From assembly GCA_023362775.1 (NCBI GenBank), contig JALMGJ010000006.1, positions 18,663,501-18,727,500 of the forward strand: DNA of 64,000 nucleotides. The letters run 5' to 3'. Source of the DNA: Charina bottae (taxonomy: Eukaryota; Chordata; Lepidosauria; Squamata; Charinaidae). The position numbers were made by a program, and so were the translations under genes. This document shows, in pieces, positions 22,146-33,301 of the stretch; position 1 is the first letter of the stretch; each line of letters opens with the position of its first letter. The notes under the pieces were generated by a model that searched no databases, had not been told where the DNA came from, and was given only the letters and a program-made list of their open reading frames with translations.

Positions 22146-23469
22146 CAGGGGTCGGCAAACTTTTTTTGCCGGGAGCCATTTTGACATGCTCGTGCACATT
22201 TTGAAGTGCTCGAGAGCCAGGGGGCGGGGTTTGCGGGCGCGGGCCAATCGCGTGGAAGGGGGCGGGGTTTGCGGGCGGGAGCCAATCGCGTGGAAGGGGG
22301 CAGGTTTTGCGGGCGGGAGCCAATCGCGTGGAAGGGGGTGGGGGAGGTTTGGAAGAAGAAGGGAAAGAGAGGCTCGACTGCTTCAGCGGCGGCGCTTCCA
22401 GGTTGTCGCTGCGGCGGCAACGGCTGCCCCTTCGAAAGGGCAGGCTCCGGGGACCCCGAAAATGCCCTCAGTTTAGGCAGGGAGGCTGCGCCAAGCTGCC
22501 TCAGCTGTTCTGCAGGGAGAATTTCCACCCCAGGGCAGCGTGTGCATGTGGAGAGGGGAGGTTTCTGCCTCCCTGCCGGAACCGAGGGCATTTTCGGGGT
22601 CCCCGGAGCCTGCCCTTTCGAAGGGGCACTGCTGCCCGAGCTGCAGTGCTGCCCCTTCGAAAGGGCAGGCTCCGGGGACCCCGAAAATGCCCTCAGTTTA
22701 GGCAGGGAGGCTGCGCGCAAGCTGCCTCAGCTGTTCTGCGGGAGAATTGCCACCCCAGGGCAGCGTGTGCATGTGGAGAGGGGAGGTTTCTGCCTCCCTG
22801 CCGGAACCGAGGGCATTTTCGGGGTCCCTGGAGCCTGCCCTTTCGAAGGGGCAGCGGCAGCAGCAGCTGCAGTGCTGCCCCTTCGAAAGGGCAGGCTCCG
22901 GGGACCCCGAAAATGCCCTCAGTTTAGGCAGGGAGGCTGCGCGCAAGCTGCCTCAGCTGTTCTGCGGGGAGAATTGCCACCCCAGGGCAGCGTGTGCATG
23001 TGGAGAGGGGAGGTTTCTGCCTCCCTGCCGAACCGAGGGCATTTTCGGGGTCCCCGGAGCCTGCCCTTTCGAAGGGGCACTGCTGCCCAAGCTGCCCCTT
23101 CGAAAGGGCAGCCTCCGGGGACCCCGAAAATGCCCTCGGTTCCAGCAGGGAGGCAAAAATCGCGGGGGCAGGCTGCCGGGCTTCCCGACGCACAGCTGAT
23201 TGGCGCGGAGAATTTCCACTCCCTTCAGCGCTTCCGGCTTGTCACGCGACACACAGTTTGGAAAGCCCTGCCCGTCGTCAAGATGGCTGCCGGAGACGGC
23301 TGCCAGGTTGCCAGGGGTATGCCAACAGCAACGCACACCATGCCCGCTGCCGCGCCTGCCCCGCCACACTCGCTGCCGCGCCACGCCCGCCACGCCTGCC
23401 TGCGGAAGAGCCACACTCAAGGGGCCAAAGAGCCGCATTTGGCTCGCGAGCCGCCATTTCCGACCCTTG
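22146..23469. mobile_element. Large GC-rich hAT-type element with promoter-like units
   Basis: Ends CAGGGGTCGGCAAAC and CGACCCTTG are flanked by a perfect 8-bp duplication CTCTAAGC (22138-22145 and 23470-23477). From 22221 there are three 38-bp units, each with a GC box (GGGGCGGGG or variant) and GCCAATCG. From about 22430 to 23150 there are large repeated units of alternating polarity (CGAAAGGGCAGGCTCCGGGG and its inverse). The right part carries GTGGCGCG-type CpG-rich sequence and a GAGCCGCATTTGGCTCGCGA end. The long open frames here are by-products of GC content. It is the same family as 45708-48942, in opposite orientation. Confidence 0.88.
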
Positions 23470-23660
23470 CTCTAAGCAAAGCCAAAGGTATCTAGCTTAC
23501 TTTTAAGTTACCACTATGCTCCTGACCCAACATCATTTGGAGCATGGCCATCACAGCCAGGACCTGCGGATGCAGGACGATGACCATGAAATGACACTTT
23601 TCCACCTGAAATGTGAAGTCAGCCCTGGAACCCCCAGATTTAAAAACCAATTATTTAACA

Positions 23661-24125
23661 CAGGGGTTGGCAACCTTTTTTCCATCAGGGACCACCCCCC
23701 TCAGAAATTTTTTTTCAAGGACTGGGGGCAGGGTTTGCGGGCGGCAGCCAATCGGACGGATGGGGGGCAGGGTTTGCGGGCGGCAGCCAATCGGACAGAC
23801 GGGGGTGGGGTTTGTGGGCGGCAGCCAATCAGCCAGATGGGGGCGGGGTTTGCAGGCCTGCCGCTCTGAACCAAGGGCATTTTCGCGGTCCCCAGAGCTT
23901 GCCCCGAAAATGCCCTCGGTTCTGGCAGGGAGGCGAAAAGGCGTGCGTGCACGCTGCCGCCGCCATAAAGGGAGGCCCGCCTCCGCCCTTCTTTGCCGCG
24001 CGCTGATAGGTGGTGTTTCCCCTTCTGGGCCTCCACCAATCAGCTGCTCCGGCTCACCCTGCGGCCCACTTCCTAATGGCCCGCAGACCACCAGTGGGCT
24101 GCGGACCACAGATTGCTGAACCCTG
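23661..24125. mobile_element. hAT-type element with ~39-bp GC-box/CCAAT units
   Basis: Termini CAGGGGTTGGCAACC and CTGAACCCTG are flanked by ATTTAACA / ATTTAACG (23653-23660 and 24126-24133, 7 of 8 identical). The interior has three to four ~39-bp units with GCAGGGTTTGCGGGCGGC and AGCCAATCGGAC. It is related in layout to 22146-23469 but not in its ends. Confidence 0.85.
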
Positions 24126-24172
24126 ATTTAACGGGAAGGACTGTTTACATTTTTTTTCAGTATTCATTAATA

Positions 24173-24443
24173 CAGAGCTTTCCAAACTGTGTGTCGCGAC
24201 ACAAAAGTGTGTCGCCACACACAGTCTGGTGTGTCGCCACACAACCCGGAAGCACTGATCATCATCAGCGCTTCCTGGTTTTCCCACGGTGACACACCAA
24301 CGGCGGCGCGCAAAAACCCGAAAGCGGCAGCAGCGCTTCCGGGTTTTTGCGCGCTGCCGCAACGGCGGCACTTCCGGGTTTTTCCGTGGCGACACACCAA
24401 CAGTGGTTGGTGTGTCGCCGCGGGAAAACTTTGGAAAGCCCTG
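24173..24443. mobile_element. hAT-type non-autonomous element
   Basis: Termini CAGAGCTTTCCAAACTG and CTTTGGAAAGCCCTG are flanked by a perfect 8-bp duplication CATTAATA (24165-24172 and 24444-24451). It begins only 47 bp after the end of the previous element. Confidence 0.92.
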
Positions 24444-24704
24444 CATTAATAAATAATATTTGGGCAAAGTGTAGTACTTTTACTTTAATTATTATTGTTG
24501 TTGTCTGACTTGGGCATGTAGTATTTTAAAAATACTTTTGAAGAATTCAGGAGATGGAAGGAAGGAGAAACATCTGGCATCTCTATATTCTCAGAAGTAT
24601 TTTCAAATAGAGAAGGGAGAAACATGTCTTATTAACAACCAAGAGCAACAGACAGGGACAAAAGAAATCTACGTCTAGGAATTTGTGTAAAGTACCAAGA
24701 TTGA

Positions 24705-26206
24705 ATGTTGTTGTTGTTGTTCAGTCGTTCAGTCGTGTCCGACTCTTCGTGACCTCATGGACCATAGCACGCCAGGCCTTCCTGTCCTCCACTGTCTCTC
24801 GGAGTTTACTCAAATTCATGTTCATTACATCGGTGATGCTATCTAACCATCTCATCCTCTGCCGTCCCCTTCTCCTTTTGCCCTCAGTCTTTCCCAGCAT
24901 CAGGGTCTTTTCCAGTGAGTCCTCTCTTCTCATTAGGTGGCCAAAGTATTTGAGCTTCAGCTTCAGCATCTGTCCTTCCAATGAGCAGTCAGGGTTGATT
25001 TCCTTTAGGATTGACTGGTTTGACCTCCTTGCAGTCCAAGGGACTCTCAAGAGTCTTCTCCAGCACCACAGCTCGAAAGCATCAATTCTTCGGCGCTCAG
25101 CCTTCCTTATGGTCCAACTCTCACAGCCATACATTGCTACTGGAAAAACCATAGCTTTAACTATACGGACCTTTGTCGGCAAGGTGATGTCTCTGCTTTT
25201 TAATATGCTGTCTAGGTTTGCCATAGCTTTCCTTCCAAGGAGCAAGCGTCTTTTAATTTCATGGCTGCAGTCACCATCTGCGGTGATCTTGGAGCCCAAG
25301 AAAATAAAATCTGTCACTGCTTCCATTTCTTCCCCTTCTATTTGCCAGGAAGTGATGGGACCAGATGCCATGATCTGGGTTTTTTTAATGTTGAGTTTCA
25401 AGCCAGCTTTTGCACTCTCCTCTTTCACCCTCATCAAGAGGCTCTTTAGTTCCTCTTCACTTTCTGCCATTAGGGTGGTATCGTCTGCATATCTGAGGTT
25501 GTTGATATTTTTCCCGGCAATCTTAACTCCGGCTTGTGATTCATCCAGCCCGGCATTTCTCATGATGTACTCTGCATATAAGTTAAATAAGCAGGGTGAT
25601 AATATACAGCCTTGTCGTACTCCTTTCCCAATTTTGAACCAGTCGGTTGTTCCATGTCCGGTTCTAACTGTTGCTTCTTGACCCACATACAGGTTTCTCA
25701 GGAGACAGGTAAGGTAGTCTGGTACTCCCATCTCTTTAAGAATTTGCCACAGTTTGTTGTGATCCACACAATCAAAGGCTTTAGCGTAGTCAATGAAGCA
25801 GAAGTAGATGTTTTTCTGGAACTCTGTTGCTTTTTCCATGATCCAGCGAATGTTGGCAATCTGATCTCTAGTTCCTCTGCCTCTTCGAAACCCAGCTTGC
25901 ACTTCTGGTAGTTCTCGGTTCACATGCTGCTGAAGCCTAGCTTGTAGGATTTTGAGCATAACCTTGCTGGCATGTGAAATGAGCGCAATTGTACGGTAGT
26001 TTGAACATTCTTTGGCATTGCCTTTCTTTGGAATTGGAACGTAAACTGACCTTTTCCAATCCTGTGGCCACTGTTGAGTTTTCCAAATTTGTTGGCATAT
26101 TGAGTGCAGCACTTTAACAGCATCATCTTTTAGGATTTTAAATAGCTCAGCTGGGATACTGTCTTCTCCGCTAGCTTTGTTGTTAGTAATGCTTCCTAAG
26201 GCCCAC
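24705..26206 (-). mobile_element. Bov-B (RTE) LINE, 5'-truncated
   Basis: A minus-strand insertion. Its 3' end (plus strand GTTGTTGTTCAGTCGTTCAG, GTGTCCGACTCTTCGTGACC) is the typical Bov-B terminus with a CAA-type tail. An open frame of about 463 codons covers the reverse transcriptase from the start of its fingers region through the C-terminal domain. It is 5'-truncated within the palm-upstream region (SGEDSIPAELFKIL), so the endonuclease is missing. Against the copy at 28190-30895 it is nearly identical but lies in inverse orientation. Confidence 0.93.
24721..26112 (-). pseudogene. Bov-B reverse transcriptase fragment, uninterrupted frame
   Basis: A 463-residue frame without stops. In order: KRSVYVPIPKKGNAKECSNY and RTIALISHASKVMLKILQ (RT motifs 1-2), QAGFRRGRGTRDQI, FIDYAKAFDCVDHNKLW (catalytic Asp A), GVRQGCILSPCLFNLYAEY, RYADDTTLMAES (catalytic YADD), and the C-terminal WTIRKAERRRIDAFELWCWR region. 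All catalytic motifs are intact, but with no endonuclease domain or 5' region the element cannot transpose by itself. It is called a pseudogene because of the 5' truncation. Confidence 0.9.
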
Positions 26207-26557
26207 TGAAAATCACTGCAATAGTTATCACTACTTTTCTTACTTCAATAATAAAATGCATATTGCCCAGAGTTATTTTATTGCTGTTATTGTTAAACAA
26301 TTAGGTGTCCATATTCTTTATTGATCTGCTGCAAATTGTTCACTTCTTCCTACCTATAAGCTGGTAAGACACTCAAGGATATTGATTGGAGGAAGTTATA
26401 AAAAGACTTAGGGCCTCCCTTTTGCTTTATAGAAGCAAAATAGAAGTGCTGCGAATGGGGTTTTTTTTCTCCCTCCCTCTCCACTTCCCTTAAAAATAAA
26501 AGAATAGTGAAACTTCATGGAGTTTGCTCTAATTTTGAAAACAAGCAGCCTCTAGAA

Positions 26558-26683
26558 CAGTGTTTCTCAACCTCAGCAACTTTAAGCTGTGTGGACTTCA
26601 ACTCCCAGAATTCCCTCGCTGGCTGGGGAATTCTGGGAGTTGAAGTACACACAGTTTAAAGTTGCTGAGGTTCAGAAACACTG
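26558..26683. mobile_element. Palindromic hAT-type MITE (CAGTGTTTCTCAACC family)
   Basis: Termini CAGTGTTTCTCAACCTCAGC and its inverse are flanked by CTCTAGAA / CTCTAGAC (26550-26557 and 26684-26691). It belongs to a subfamily with CTCAGC instead of CTTGGC next to the end, shared with the copy at 27638. Confidence 0.92.
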
Positions 26684-26691
26684 CTCTAGAC

Positions 26692-27629
26692 TCTTCTGCT
26701 TTCCTATTGTTCTGGCTGGCTTTTGAACATGTAGTTGTAACAGGCAGGCTTTGTGCTAAGAACAATATAGTGTAATAATATTTGTTATCTGAAAAGGGTT
26801 GAGGCAGGAGAAAATTTGGGACTTAGTTCAATAATTCCTGAGTTGTTCAAGGCTCAGATCTCTTCCACCCACTTATATATAGGCCCAGTGTAGCTTCATT
26901 TATTAAAGAGCAACATTAAACTGTGTTGTTTGTAAATGCTCCAATGCTTCCTTCAGCACTATAGGAAGAATGAGTGACAGAATATGCCATGAAATGCCAC
27001 TGTACCTGCATCTGGAGCCCTGACTGGACCAGGAGACTCACAGGCATTTAAACAGGTGTTTAATGACATTCTCTGTCATTTACACTTTTCTTGTTTGCTG
27101 TAGGAAATGAAGTACCAGAGAATCTGTGGCAGACACAGTTGATGCAGAAAGAGGAAAGCTACCTACAGACAACCACTCATGTATAGCCTAATTTCCAACT
27201 TAGAAGATACCAAGTTCTGCTTATTTTTCGTGCAGGGGAAAAAGGCAGCAGGACTGTTGAATTTTCATTTTTCAACCCTATGACAGTAAAAAAAAATAAC
27301 ATATTTCACTAGACTAAAATTTGATACGATTATATCCATTGGGCAGTCTACAAATGGAATGAATAGATGCATGGTTGGGTCGGTATGAAAGCAAGGCTAA
27401 CTCAAGTATTAAGAAATAATAAATTTAAGTTTATTGACCATGGGATAAACTTTGTAAAGATTAAATTTTCCAATTAGGAATGTGAAAAACTATTGGAATA
27501 AAGAACTAGCCATGCCGGTCTAATTTCCTACAGGGAGGTTAAATAAATCAGCCATAAAAAACCCTGCAAGAGCTTATGATGAAATATAAAGGCTTTAGTA
27601 ACATATATTTCAGTTACTTCAGTTTATAT
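26692..27629. other. intronic sequence, nothing recognised
   Basis: No exon-like signals, terminal repeats or LINE motifs were seen across this 0.9-kb stretch. Confidence 0.5.
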
Positions 27630-27637
27630 GCTTAAGG

Positions 27638-28041
27638 CAGTGTTTCTCAACCTCAGCAACTTTAAGGTGTGTGGACTTCAACTCCCACTTTAAGATTTAT
27701 TTATTTATTTTATTTATTTATTTTCTATCCCGCCTTTATTATTTTTATAAATAACTCAAGGCGGCTAACATACCTAATACTCCTTCCTCTTCCTATTTTC
27801 CCCACAACAACAACCCTGTGTGGTGAGTTGGGCTGAGAGAGAGTGATTGGCCCAAGGTCACCCAGCCGGCTTTCATGCCTAAGGCGGGACTAGAACTCAC
27901 AGTCTCCTGGTTTCTAGCCCGTTCCCTTAACTACTAGACCAAAGATGTGTGGACTTTAAGATGTGTGGAGCTATGCTGGCTGGGGGAATTCTGGGAGTTG
28001 ATGTCCATACATTTTAAAGTTGCTGAGGTTGAGAAACACGG
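27638..28041. mobile_element. Palindromic hAT-type MITE split by a SINE
   Basis: The left half (CAGTGTTTCTCAACCTCAGC to GGACTTCAACTCCCA) and the right half (GGCTGGGGGAATTCTGGGAG to TTGAGAAACACGG) belong to one MITE of the CTCAGC subfamily. The outer flanks GCTTAAGG / GTTTAAGG (27630-27637 and 28042-28049) are 7 of 8 identical. The interior is interrupted by the CORE-SINE-like insertion at about 27695-27943. Confidence 0.85.
27695..27943 (-). mobile_element. CORE-SINE (MIR-like) with L2-type 3' tail
   Basis: On the minus strand it starts at the tRNA-like head (TTTGGTCTAGTAGTTAAGGG), followed by a B-box-like GAGTTCTAGTCCC, and then GGGTGACCTTGGGCCAATCA, the MIR-type core. It ends with TTAGCCGCCTTGAGTTATTT, a TTTATTT-rich tail resembling the L2 3' end at 37541-37640. 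Mobilisation of such SINEs by L2 LINEs is established for MIR, and a matching L2 is in this window. Confidence 0.7.
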
Positions 28042-28189
28042 GTTTAAGGGAATCAACCAAGTGCTTCTAGGGGACAGATCCCAATCTCAGTGCCATGATG
28101 GCAAAGATATTGCATCCCACCTCACTACCATGCTTACTAAGAGGTAGAATGCAGAGTTGGCCTTTGATTATAGATACCCTCAGTAACAT

Positions 28190-30895
28190 GAGATGACAAG
28201 ATTGAACATCGACATCTTGGGAATCAGCGAACTAAAATGGACAGGAATGGGCAAATTTAATTCAGGAGACCATTATATATACTACTGTGGGCAAGAATCC
28301 CTTAGAAGAAATGGAGTAGCTCTCATAGTCAATAAAAGAGTGGGAAAGGCAGTACTGGGGTACAACCTAAAAAACGACAGAATGCTTTCAGTTTGAATCC
28401 AAGGCAAACCATTCAACATCACAGTAATCCAAGTCTATGCCCCAACCACTGATGCCGAAGAAGCTGAAGTTGACCGGTTCTATGAAGACCTACAACACCT
28501 TCTAGAACTAACACCAAAAAAAGATGTCCTTTTCATCATAGGGGACTGGAATGCTAAAGTAGGAAGTCAAAAAATAACCGGAATAACAGGCATGTTCGGC
28601 CTCGGAGTACAAAATGAAGCAGGGCAAAGACTAATAGAGTTTTGTCAAGAGAACACACTGGTCATAGCAAACACTCTTTTCCAACAACACAAGAGACGAC
28701 TCTACACATGGACATCACCAGATGGTCAATACCGAAATCAGATTGATTATATACTTTGCAGCCAAAGATGGAGAAGCTCTATACAATCAGCAAAAACAAG
28801 ACCTGGAGCTGACTGTGGCTCAGATCATGAGCTTCTTATCGCAAAATTTAGGCTTAAATTGAAGAATGTAGAGAAAACCACTAGACCACTCAGGTATGAC
28901 CTAAATCATATCCCTTATGAATATACAGTGGAGGTGAGGAATAGATTTAAAGGATTAGATCTGGTAGACAGAGTGCCTGAAGATCTATGGATGGAGGTTT
29001 GTAACTTGTACAGGAGGCAGCAACTAAAACCATCCCAAAGAAAAAGAAATGCAAGAAAGCAAAGTGGCTGACTGATGAAGCTTTACAAATAGCTGAGGAA
29101 AGAAGGGAAGCAAAAGGCAAGGGAGAAAGGGAAAGATATAAGCAACTGAATTCAGATTTCCAGAGAATAGCAAGGAGAGATAAGAAGGCCTTCTTAAATG
29201 AACAATGCAAAGAAATCAAGGAAAACAATAGAATGGGGAAGACTAGAGATCTCTTCAAGAAAATCGGAGATATCAAGGGAACGTTTTGTGCAAAGATGGG
29301 CATGACAAAGGACAAAAAAGGCAGGGACCTAACAGAAGCAGAAGAGATTAAGAAGAGGTGGCAAGAATACACAGAAGAACTATACAAGAAAGATCTTAAT
29401 ATCCCTGATAAATACGATGGTGTGGTCACTGACCTTGAGCCAGACATCCTAGAGAGTGAAGTCAAGTGGGCCTTAGGAAGCATTACTAACAACAAAGCTA
29501 GTGGAGAAGACAGTATCCCAGCTGAGCTATTTAAAATCCTAAAAGATGATGCTGTTAAAGTGCTGCACTCAATATGCCAACAAATTTGGAAAACTCAACA
29601 GTGGCCACAGGATTGGGGAAAAAAAATGCTAGCAAGGTTATGCTCAAAATCCTACAAGCTAGGCTTCAGCAGTATGTGAACCGAGAACTACCAGAAGTGC
29701 AAGCTGGGTTTCGAAGAGGCAGAGGAACTAGAGATCAGATTGCCAACATTCGCTGGATCATGGAAAAAGCAAGCGAGTTCCAGAAAAACATCTACTTCTG
29801 CTTCATTGATTACGCTAAAGCCTTTGGTTATGTGGATCACAACAAACTGTGGCAAATTCTTAAAGAGATGGGAGTATCAGACCACCTTACCTGTCTCCTG
29901 AGAAACCTGTATGCGGGTCAAGAAGCAACAGTTAGAACCGGACATGGAACAACCGATTGGTTCAAAATTGGGAAAGGAGTACGACAAGGCTGTATATTAT
30001 CACCCTGCTTATTTAACTTATATGCAGAGTACATCATGAGAAATGCCGGGCTGGATGAATCACAAGCCGGAGTTAAGATTGCCGGGAGAAATATCAACAA
30101 CCTCAGATATGCAGACGATACCACCCTAATGGCAGAAAGTGAAGAGGAACTAAAGAGCCTCTTGATGAGGGTGAAAGAGGAGAGTGCAAAAGCTGGCTTG
30201 AAACTCAACATTAAAAAAACTCAGATCATGGCATCTGGTCCCATCACTTCCTGGCAAATAGAAGGGGAAGAAATGGAAGCAGTGACAGCTTTTATTTTCT
30301 TGGGCTCCAAGATCACCGCAGACGGTGACTGCAGCCATGAAATTAAAAGATGCTTGCTCCTTGGGAGGAAAGCTATGGCAAACCTAGACAGCATATTAAA
30401 AAGCAGAGACATCACCTTGCCGACAAAGGTCCGTATTGTTAAAGCTATGGTTTTTCCAGTAGTAATGTATGGCTGTGAGAGTTGGACCATAAGGAAGGCT
30501 GAGCGCCGAAGAATTGATGCTTTTGAACTGTGGTGCTGGAGAAGACTCTTAAGAGTCCCTTGGACTGCAAGGAGGTCAAATCAGTCAATCCTAAAGGAAA
30601 TCAACCCTGACTGCTCATTGGAAGGACAGATACTGAAGCTGAAGCTCAAATACTTTGGCCACCTAATGCGAAGAGAGGACTCACTGGAAAAGACCCTGAT
30701 GCTGGGAAAGACTGAAGGCAAAAGGAGAAGGGGACGGCAGAGGATGAGATGGTTAGATAGCATCACCGATGTAACGAACATGAATTTGAGCAAACTCCGG
30801 GAGACAGTGGAGGACAGGAAGGCCTGGCGTGCTATGTTCCATGAGGTCACGAAGAGTCGGACACGACTAAATGACTGAACAACAACAACAACAAC
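28190..30895 (+). mobile_element. Bov-B (RTE) LINE, nearly full coding length
   Basis: A forward insertion with endonuclease and reverse transcriptase domains, ending in AGAGTCGGACACGACTAAAT and a (CAA)n tail. It probably lacks only the 5' UTR and the first residues. Its 3' 1.3 kb is nearly identical to the minus-strand copy at 24705-26206, about 2 kb away. Confidence 0.93.
28193..30878 (+). pseudogene. Bov-B ORF2, interrupted
   Basis: The endonuclease begins LNIDILGISELKWTGMGKF and runs to VNKRVGKAVLGYNLK. An in-frame TGA at about 28394, likely from a CGA arginine codon, breaks it before IQGKPFNITVIQVYAPT. The rest of the domain is present (FIIGDWNAKVGS, NQIDYILC, GSDHELLIAKF). A frameshift follows near 29000-29070. 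In the RT, about 90 bp coding for the fingers segment are deleted at about 29617. The remaining RT is open, with FIDYAKAFGYVDHNK (Asp to Gly next to the catalytic Asp) and RYADDTTLM. It is clearly dead. Confidence 0.9.
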
Positions 30896-31576
30896 CCTCA
30901 GTAACCAGGATTATGTAAAAGGGTTGGTCCTTCAGCTAGCCCAGCCTCAAATCGTTTTGTCAGGATGGCAAAATAGTGATGCAAGGAACAGGCCTTTTTA
31001 TGCCTTTGGGGATTGGTGGTGTTTTTTTCTTAATGCTTTTCAAGTGTGTTAAGCCTATTCATACAACCTCCCCCATTGCTTTTATTATTCGAAAAACGGC
31101 AGGAAATCACACCTCTGTAATTTCATGGTTTGTTGCTGGATTTTGGCAGCAGGATTTCTGGAGCTTTGAGGGATGTGACAAGCAATGCAGGCTGGCCATT
31201 TAAGTGTGAGCATTACAGTTTTGATCAGCAGCCCTATTTTATTTCCATTGTTTGTTCTCGGAATCAATTCATACCTTATTAGGGATAAATGAGGATTTTG
31301 TCCTGTGGAGCATTGCCTTACCATCCTACCCTGTGCAGCTGTCAAAAAATGTGTGGGTTCTGGCTCAAATTACATCAGTGTGTGTGTATGTATTATTTGT
31401 CTGTCTGTCTGTCTATCTTACCTGGAAATAACAACAAAAAGTAATTATAGTAATACACTTTGATAATACATGAACTGATTTTTTTACAGCATTGTGTTCC
31501 TCTGCTGGAACAAATCAGAAGCAGATGCTGGGGGAAGATAACATGATGGCAATTGTTCCCTTCCCTCCCTTGTGCT
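30896..31576. other. intronic sequence, nothing firmly recognised
   Basis: Contains small TGTG and TGTC tracts near 31380-31420. I see no exon or transposon termini. Confidence 0.5.
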
Positions 31577-31584
31577 CTCTAGCA

Positions 31585-31719
31585 CAGTGTTTCTCAACCT
31601 TGGCAACGTTAAGATGTGTGGACTTCAACTCCCAGAATTCCCCAGCCAGCCATGCTGGTTGGGGAATTCTGGGAGTTGAAGACCACACATCTTAACATTG
31701 CCAAGGTTGAGAAACACTG
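31585..31719. mobile_element. Palindromic hAT-type MITE (CAGTGTTTCTCAACC family)
   Basis: A 135-bp copy with full inverted termini and a perfect 8-bp target duplication CTCTAGCA (31577-31584 and 31720-31727). Confidence 0.94.
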
Positions 31720-31779
31720 CTCTAGCAGTTGTCATTCAGAAATATCTTGCCTCTGTTTCTACAAGAAACATAGTATTTA

Positions 31780-32215
31780 TGAGTAATAGCTATGGGCAGC
31801 CTCATTCTCTATGAATTTGTCTAATCCCTTTTTAAAGCCTTCCAAATTAGTGGTCATTGCTTCAACCTGATATGAAATTCCACAGGTTAAACATGCTTGC
31901 ATGAAGAACTTTCTCTTCTCAATGTATTGTCGAAGGCTTTCACGGCCGGAGTTCGATGGCTGTTGTGGGTCTTCCGGGCTGTGGGGCTGTGTGGACGTTA
32001 GGAACCACAACTTCCAGAACATGGCCACACAGCCCGGAAGACCCACAACAGCCATTTCTCTTCTCAGTCCTGAACTTCCCATTGTTCAACTTTATTAGGT
32101 AACCTTTCAGGATTACTTCTGTAACAGGAGAAAAATTTCTCCCTGTTCACTTTCTCCATACCAATACATGCTAGAAAGTCTTAAATTGCCATCTGACACT
32201 CTAAAATCTTATGCA
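31780..32215 (-). mobile_element. CR1/L3-type LINE 3' fragment, interrupted
   Basis: Plus-strand strings TTTGTCTAATCCCTTTTTAA, TGAAATTCCACAGGTTAAAC, AACTTTCTCTTCTCAGTCC and GAGAAAAATTTCTCCCTGTT are the reverse complement of the late ORF2 / 3' region of CR1-type LINEs. The fragment is interrupted at 31922-32054 by a Penelope-like terminus with its own target duplication. Confidence 0.65.
31922..32054. mobile_element. Penelope-like element terminus, short fold-back (family b)
   Basis: A deleted relative of 10690-10983: it keeps the outer arms (TATTGTCGAAGGCTTTCACG and CCCGGAAGACCCACAACAGC), but the centre with the ribozyme-like cores is gone. It is flanked by a perfect 12-bp duplication TTTCTCTTCTCA (31910-31921 and 32055-32066), so it was inserted into the CR1 fragment. 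Confidence 0.85.
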
Positions 32216-32691
32216 TAGCAATGGTTGCGTCTTCATTTTCACAGCAGACTCTGCTGTGAGAGACAAATTCTTTGATGCTAAAATCTAAAACTAAAGGTGA
32301 GAAATAATTTGAATTCCACTTATCAGTGCTTTGTGATTCAGCTGGAATTGCTTTTTATGTCATTCCCTACTGACTTGTGAAGTCAATCTAGTGCCCTTTG
32401 GATGAAAATGTGAGAGGGCACCGAATCAATTTTGCACCATCCATCAGCTTGCCAGGTGGCATAAAATAGTTTTGTAGACGCAGTTCTCAAGAATTCACAT
32501 TCCTAATTTCTCTCCATGAGGAGACTTAAATATAGACCTTTTACATTCCTAGGCTATAACTTACCTTTTCATCCCTCTTTCATGGTAATAAGAAACTTAA
32601 AAATGGCGAAGATGGCATTCTAGTGACAACTTGACTTGTCTCTGGAATGCAAGTTGTGGCAAAGTTTAAGATACAATCTCTGACTTGGTGT

Positions 32692-32695
32692 GTTT

Positions 32696-32727
<32 letters not shown>

Positions 32728-32728
32728 A
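32692..32728. repeat. (TG)n microsatellite
   Basis: A TG dinucleotide tract with one A interruption at its start. Confidence 0.95.
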
Positions 32729-32749
32729 TGACATTTGCAGAATATAGAG

Positions 32750-33020
32750 CAGGGGTGGGGAACCTTTTTTCTGCCAAGGGCCATTTGGATATTTATAACT
32801 GGGGACCGGGGGTGGGTGGGGGGCGGGGTTTCTGGGATTTCCGCGGACCGGGGGCCAGAGTTTGCGGGCGGGAACCAATCACAAGCACTGGGGGGCGGGG
32901 TTTGCGAGCAGGAGCCAATCGTGTGGAAGGGGCGGGGTTTGCGGGTGGGAGCCCCGCGGGCCTTAGGCGGGAGCCCCGCGGGCCTTATACGGCTCGTGGG
33001 CCTGATGTTGCTCCCCCCTG
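32750..33020. mobile_element. hAT-type element with GC-box/CCAAT units
   Basis: Termini CAGGGGTGGGGAACC and TTGCTCCCCCCTG are flanked by ATATAGAG / ATACAGAG (32742-32749 and 33021-33028, 7 of 8). The interior has units with GGGGCGGGGTTTGCGAGC and AGCCAATCGTGTGGAAGG like those at 22221-22345, then a GGGAGCCCCGCGGGCCTTA duplication. Confidence 0.88.
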
Positions 33021-33301
33021 ATACAGAGGTTGAAATAATGATCCCCCTCAGCACATACTGGAAGATTTTCAGAAGCTTTCTATGATAAAGGGGAGAAAAA
33101 CACCCAAAGGTGGGGAAGAAAGATGGTTCTATTGATACCAAAAATGAATAACCTGCTATCTTTAGGTATGTTGAGTTATCAAGCTCTCCCAATATCAGTT
33201 AAACTGAGAGGAAATGTTCAGAATCCTGGCATAATCTGAGTAAGCGGTGGACTGCTCATTCACTCCCACTTGATACTTTCTACCAGTAGGAATGGTTAAA
33301 C

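Noticed and set aside
22206..23495. 429-codon open frame on the + strand (and others in 22085-23500)
   Set aside because: It lies wholly inside a hAT element bounded by CTCTAAGC duplications. The length comes from high GC content and repeated units; all frames on both strands are open and no domain is visible.
24683..25681. 332-codon + strand open frame
   Set aside because: Exact antisense shadow of the Bov-B reverse transcriptase.
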